In this document: one piece after another, positions 6,683-9,418 of the stretch | Position numbering within the stretch: the first letter of the stretch is position 1 | Layout: the number at the start of each line of letters is the position of its first letter | Assembly (NCBI GenBank): GCA_025451715.1 | Contig: JANWJY010000042.1 | Coordinates: 1-9,418, forward strand | Direction: 5' to 3' | Length of the DNA: 9,418 nucleotides | Source: Fimbriimonadaceae bacterium | GTDB lineage: Bacteria; Armatimonadota; Fimbriimonadia; Fimbriimonadales; Fimbriimonadaceae | Program-made: the position numbers and the translations under genes | The notes under the pieces: model-generated | Databases searched by the model: none | Told to the model about the DNA's origin: nothing | Seen by the model: the letters and a program-made list of their open reading frames with translations, nothing else

Positions 6683-7036
6683 TCACTTTGTGTACTTCGG
6701 CTGGTACAGCATGATCTCGAACCCGCCGGGTGCACTCAGGTACGTCACGAGCCCGAACCCTGCATCGTTAACGTCGCCGGAGAACTCTACACCGCGGCCC
6801 TTCAGCTCCGCCACTGTCGCGACGATGTCGTCGCAATAGAACGAGATGTCGGCAGTCCCCGAAGGAGGCGGCTCCTGGTGGTCCAACGGGTGAACGCCCA
6901 TGTCCGCCTCCGGCAGGTCGAATATCAGCCACCCGTCGCCGACATCGACGCCCGAAAACCCGATCTTGTCGCGCAACCAAGCCCGGAGCTCCTCTGCTTC
7001 CGAGCAATAGAACATCGTGTGAACGCCGCGAACCAT
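6683..7036 (-). CDS. VOC (glyoxalase/bleomycin-resistance/dioxygenase fold) family protein
   Basis: 117 residues, one two-module VOC domain. The first half starts VRGVHTMFYCSEAEELRAWLRDKIGF (2-27, beta-alpha, substrate-side helix) and continues through DVGDGWLIFDLPEADMGVHP. The second half starts DISFYCDDI (63-71), followed by the helix VATVAELKGRGVEF, and ends with the typical FGLVTYLSAPGGFEIMLYQP (94-113). Likely metal ligands by position are His6, His49 and Glu107, with Asp63 near the fourth position. Members are metal-dependent lyases, isomerases, dioxygenases or resistance proteins, and the reaction cannot be told from the sequence. The stop is 12 bases before sdhB, so it probably leads the sdhB/molybdenum-hydroxylase transcript. 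It is divergent from the PQQ dehydrogenase gene. The ATG at 7036 has only a distant GGGG as a ribosome site. Confidence 0.87.
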   Translation of the reverse strand: MVRGVHTMFYCSEAEELRAWLRDKIGFSGVDVGDGWLIFDLPEADMGVHPLDHQEPPPSGTADISFYCDDIVATVAELKGRGVEFSGDVNDAGFGLVTYLSAPGGFEIMLYQPKYTK

Positions 7037-7072
7037 TCCGAAAGGCTACCCCTCGCCGTATGGAGTTTTTCC

Positions 7073-7090
7073 CCTGGCAATAGTGCCGGG
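7073..7090. other. Short hairpin in the divergent intergenic region
   Basis: CCTGGCA (7073-7079) and TGCCGGG (7084-7090) pair over 7 bp with one G-T wobble and a 4-base loop. An alternative pairing of flanking TTTCCC with GGGAAA lengthens the stem if two bases bulge. It sits in the 145-base region (7037-7181) that must contain promoters for both the VOC gene and the PQQ dehydrogenase. It has no T-run positioned for termination. An operator or 5'-leader structure is possible but unproven. I could not identify convincing -10/-35 boxes in this region. Confidence 0.3.
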
Positions 7091-7169
7091 AAACCGCCTC
7101 AAGCTCGCCTATCACGTCCAAGTCCCGATATCCTCAAAGGACAAACCCGCGCCGCCGCCGTGTTGGCGC

Positions 7170-7174
7170 AGAGG
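7170..7174 (+). promoter_or_regulatory. Ribosome binding site AGAGG of PQQ-dependent dehydrogenase
   Basis: AGAGG lies 7 bases before ATG 7182, the ideal spacing. It selects this start over the earlier in-frame GTG/ATG-like codons, whose extra residues would bury the signal peptide. Confidence 0.65.
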
Positions 7175-7181
7175 CAACCCC

Positions 7182-8837
7182 ATGAATCGACTTGCTTTCT
7201 CCATGTTGTTCGTCATTGCAGTGGCGTCTGCCGCATTCGCACAGAACCTCCGGTCCCAGGTCTACGCGACGGGATTCTCATGGCCGATCGCGATGATCCA
7301 GGATCCGACGAACCCCAGCGTACAGTTCGTCGTCCAGCAGCGCGGACTCATCCGCGTCGTGATCAACGGTGCCGTACAAGGCACCGACTTCCTCAATCTG
7401 AGTGGCGTCGTCCACCAGACGGATAGCGAAGGCGGCCTTCTCGGCCTCGCGTTCCACCCGAACTACGCCAACAACCGTTTCCTCTGCGTGAACTACACGG
7501 ACACGTCGGGCGACACGCGCGTCGTCCGCTATACGCGCAACGCAGTCAACCCGCTCGTCGCTGACATCGGCTCTGCGCAGCAAGTCATCTTCATCGACCA
7601 GCCGTTCAGCAACCACAACGGTGGCACGATCCGCTTCGGGCCTAACGACGGCTACCTCTACATCGGTATGGGCGACGGCGGCAGCGGAAACGACCCGGGC
7701 AACCGCGCACAGGACATCACATTAATGCTGCTCGGAAAGATGCTCCGGCTCAACGTCGACGTCGACGACTTTCCAGGAGACCCGAACAAGAACTACGGCA
7801 ATCCGCCTTCCAACCCGTTCGTCGGAATAAACGGCGACGACGAGATCTGGTCTTTCGGGATTCGCAATCCCTGGAAGTGGTCGTTCGACAACCCCGCCCT
7901 CCTCGGCACGGGCGGGATGCTCATCGGTGACGTCGGACAGAACGCCTGGGAGGAGGTCAACTACGAGCCTGCGCTCGTCGGCGGGCGCAATTACGGGTGG
8001 CGCGAGTTCGAGGGGCTCCACAATACAGGACTCGGCGGTGGCAACGGTGGCCCTTACACCATGCCCATCCACGAGTACAGCCACTCGTTCGGTGTCTCTA
8101 TAACTGGAGGTTACGTCTATCGTGGACTGCTCCTCGGTGACTATTTCGGCAAGTATTTCTTCGCCGACTACGGCTCTGCGCGCATCTGGTCGTTCGACCT
8201 TGTGATCGCTGGCAACGGCGAGGGCTCGGCCGCAAACGTCACCGAGCAGACTGCAGACATCGTTTCGACCGCGGCGCTGATCAGTTCCATCGACGTCGAT
8301 TCGCAAGGCGAGCTTTACTTCGTCGACTATCGCGGCAGCGGCAATGGGAAGATCATCAAGCTCCTGCCTCAAAACCGGGTCTGGGCGACGTCCATCCAGC
8401 CGCAGCTCAGCACGCCGCTCACGGGAAACCTGCGCGCACTCTCATCCAGCGACACCAAACTCCTTGTCACTGGCCCAGCAGTTGTCCCGGCGCTCGGCAT
8501 GGGTTACAGGTCCGTGTTCCTGCTCAATATGCAGACCGACGTGGTAGCACCAAGCTTCTTCGACGTTTTCGTCGACGTCGGCTCCACGCAGACCTTCAAC
8601 CCCGGTGGCCTCGAGATCAGCTTGATGAACTGGAACACGGGGATGTTCGAGTCGATCGGGACGGGAGCGATCACGGCGAACATCGAGACCCGCCAGTTCC
8701 TCAACGTACCCGCCGCAAACTACCGACGTGCGTCCGACGGAGCGATCCAAATGGAAGTGAAGGCAGCCACCACAGGCGGCCTCATCTTCCTCAACACTCC
8801 GATCCGGTACGACCGCATCAAAGTCGTTGTGCGATAG
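7182..8837 (+). CDS. Secreted PQQ-dependent sugar dehydrogenase (glucose/sorbosone dehydrogenase beta-propeller)
   Basis: 551 residues from ATG 7182, chosen for its AGAGG site and because it opens on a clean signal peptide (1-20, cleavage at AFA/QN). The propeller spans about 25-395. It carries the soluble glucose dehydrogenase landmarks: EGGLLGLAFHPNY (83-95), the catalytic-base motif NHNGG (144-148, His145), GMGDGGSGNDPGNRAQ (162-177), GIRNPWKW (226-233, Arg228, which in the Acinetobacter enzyme contacts PQQ), GDVGQNAWEEVN (249-260), GGRNYGWREFEG (267-278) and GGYVYRG (309-315). The family oxidises an aldose or similar alcohol to the lactone outside the cytoplasmic membrane and needs PQQ and calcium; the substrate is uncertain. 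A C-terminal region (about 400-551) after the propeller is rich in beta-strand-like segments and resembles trailing domains of armatimonad secreted proteins. It is divergent from the VOC gene, convergent with sdhA and opposite in strand to its neighbours. Confidence 0.93.
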   Translation: MNRLAFSMLFVIAVASAAFAQNLRSQVYATGFSWPIAMIQDPTNPSVQFVVQQRGLIRVVINGAVQGTDFLNLSGVVHQTDSEGGLLGLAFHPNYANNRFLCVNYTDTSGDTRVVRYTRNAVNPLVADIGSAQQVIFIDQPFSNHNGGTIRFGPNDGYLYIGMGDGGSGNDPGNRAQDITLMLLGKMLRLNVDVDDFPGDPNKNYGNPPSNPFVGINGDDEIWSFGIRNPWKWSFDNPALLGTGGMLIGDVGQNAWEEVNYEPALVGGRNYGWREFEGLHNTGLGGGNGGPYTMPIHEYSHSFGVSITGGYVYRGLLLGDYFGKYFFADYGSARIWSFDLVIAGNGEGSAANVTEQTADIVSTAALISSIDVDSQGELYFVDYRGSGNGKIIKLLPQNRVWATSIQPQLSTPLTGNLRALSSSDTKLLVTGPAVVPALGMGYRSVFLLNMQTDVVAPSFFDVFVDVGSTQTFNPGGLEISLMNWNTGMFESIGTGAITANIETRQFLNVPAANYRRASDGAIQMEVKAATTGGLIFLNTPIRYDRIKVVVR

Positions 8838-8847
8838 GAGCGCGCGC

Positions 8848-8880
8848 TGAGTGCAGAGTGCCGTAAGCACTTTGCACTCA
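8848..8880. terminator. 14-bp hairpin shared by convergent genes (candidate bidirectional terminator)
   Basis: Left arm 8848-8861 (TGAGTGCAGAGTGC) pairs with right arm 8867-8880 (GCACTTTGCACTCA) over all 14 bases with a single G-T wobble, around the 5-base loop CGTAA. It starts 11 bases after the stop of the PQQ dehydrogenase gene, and the right arm contains the sdhA stop codon (8880-8878). No T-run follows on either strand. If it terminates transcription it does so as a strong stem without a U-tract, or it protects the 3' ends of both messages. Confidence 0.5.
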
Positions 8881-9418
8881 CGCCTGCTCCTCGATCACCT
8901 TCTTCTGCTCTTCGCTCAACGCGACGAGGGGCTCCCGCACGACAGCCATCCTGTCGCCCTGCTTGCGCACGACGATGTTGCACTTGCCCCACTCGGCGTC
9001 CTTCCCTGGGTAGTCGTCTCGGAAGTGGCCGCCCCTGCTCTCCTTGCGCTCGAGCGCCGCTCGCGCCACCGCCTCGCTTACGGTCATCAAGTGGGGCAGA
9101 TCCATCGCCGTGTTCCAACCGGGGTTGAAGTCGCGGTTGCCGGTCACGGGCACAGAGGCCGCGCGGGCGCGCAGGCCCTCCAGCGCAGAGACTGCCGAAG
9201 CCATCTCCGCCTCCAGTCTCACGATCCCGACGTTCAATTGCATCATCTTCTGCAGGTCCTGTTGAACAAGGAACGCGTTGTCCGGCCCAGAGTCGCGCTC
9301 GAACGGTGCGACGGCATCGGCCGTCGCACGTTCCACTTGTGATGAATCCACCAAGACGGCACCGTTGGCCCGCGCAAACTCCGCCGCGCCCAGTCCGGCG
9401 CGACGACCGAACACCAAC
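8878..9418 (-). CDS. sdhA: Succinate dehydrogenase/fumarate reductase flavoprotein subunit, C-terminal part (5' end beyond the window)
   Basis: 180 codons of open frame run off the right edge, so only the C-terminal third or so of a protein of about 600 residues is seen. The visible part begins in VFGRRAG, the conserved end of the FAD-binding/capping region. It continues through the helical domain LQKMMQLNVGIVR, then NPGWNTAMDLPHLMTVSEAV, and ends with the hallmark ALERKESRGGHFRDDYP, where the Arg-Gly-x-x-x-Arg stretch follows the family consensus. The last segment, WGKCNIVVRKQGDRM, forms the C-terminal beta domain. The enzyme oxidises succinate to fumarate in the TCA cycle (or the reverse) with covalent FAD; the FAD-histidine is not in view. 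Its partner sdhB lies downstream on the same strand, but an opposing gene and a VOC gene intervene. Confidence 0.95.
   Translation of the reverse strand, partial: LVFGRRAGLGAAEFARANGAVLVDSSQVERATADAVAPFERDSGPDNAFLVQQDLQKMMQLNVGIVRLEAEMASAVSALEGLRARAASVPVTGNRDFNPGWNTAMDLPHLMTVSEAVARAALERKESRGGHFRDDYPGKDAEWGKCNIVVRKQGDRMAVVREPLVALSEEQKKVIEEQA

Noticed and set aside
7083..7181. N-terminal extension of the PQQ dehydrogenase by 33 residues
   Set aside because: The extension has no ribosome site and would place polar, Pro-rich residues before a perfect signal peptide; ATG 7182 has AGAGG at ideal spacing.
7037..7181. Riboswitch or defined -10/-35 promoter boxes in the divergent region
   Set aside because: I compared the leader with common riboswitch cores and looked for spaced hexamers on both strands; candidates such as GATATC or TTGCCA lack a partner at acceptable spacing.
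6548..7426. Plus-strand open frame of 292 codons across sdhB, the VOC gene and the start of the PQQ gene
   Set aside because: It is antisense to three well-supported genes, has composition typical of shadow frames in GC-rich DNA, and shows no recognisable motif.

Overview
The window looks like a chromosomal segment from a GC-rich bacterium, most likely a member of Armatimonadota (Fimbriimonas-like). This is an inference. It rests mainly on the small pseudopilin-like protein at 2905-3438, whose 'AAILFPVFSQAR...' and '...MYASDNDEKLPP' segments are a signature I associate with that phylum, and on the style of the C-terminal domain of the secreted sugar dehydrogenase. No phage, transposon, CRISPR or rRNA signal was found. 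Coding density is very high, and the longest gap between genes is about 145 bases.

Layout. (1) 1-1577 (+): the 3' part of a membrane-anchored alpha/beta-hydrolase-like protein. (2) 1574-1729 (-): a 51-residue predicted lipoprotein whose end overlaps the end of the hydrolase gene tail to tail. (3) 1785-2834 (-): a secreted serine hydrolase of the beta-lactamase/penicillin-binding-protein family. (4) 2905-7036 (-): a tightly packed run of five genes, read from high to low coordinates: a VOC/glyoxalase-fold protein, succinate dehydrogenase/fumarate reductase iron-sulfur subunit (sdhB), a small (2Fe-2S) subunit, a Tat-exported molybdopterin hydroxylase large subunit (isoquinoline 1-oxidoreductase beta type) and the pseudopilin-like protein. 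Gaps are 12 and 12 bases, then a 4-base ATGA overlap, then 17 bases. (5) 7182-8837 (+): a secreted PQQ-dependent glucose/sorbosone-dehydrogenase-type beta-propeller. (6) 8878-9418 (-): the 3' part of the succinate dehydrogenase/fumarate reductase flavoprotein (sdhA), converging on the previous gene across a 14-bp hairpin.

How they fit. The right half is dominated by redox enzymes: the SdhA/SdhB pair feeds electrons to quinone in central metabolism. The two-subunit molybdenum hydroxylase and the PQQ enzyme are both exported oxidoreductases of the type that oxidise substrates outside the cytoplasmic membrane. Two features stand out. sdhA and sdhB are on the same strand but are separated by an oppositely oriented PQQ dehydrogenase gene and a VOC gene. 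The molybdenum-hydroxylase small subunit also lacks the first of the four cysteines that normally hold its ferredoxin-type [2Fe-2S] cluster. I see no strong case for a wholly new system; these departures are the points worth checking.
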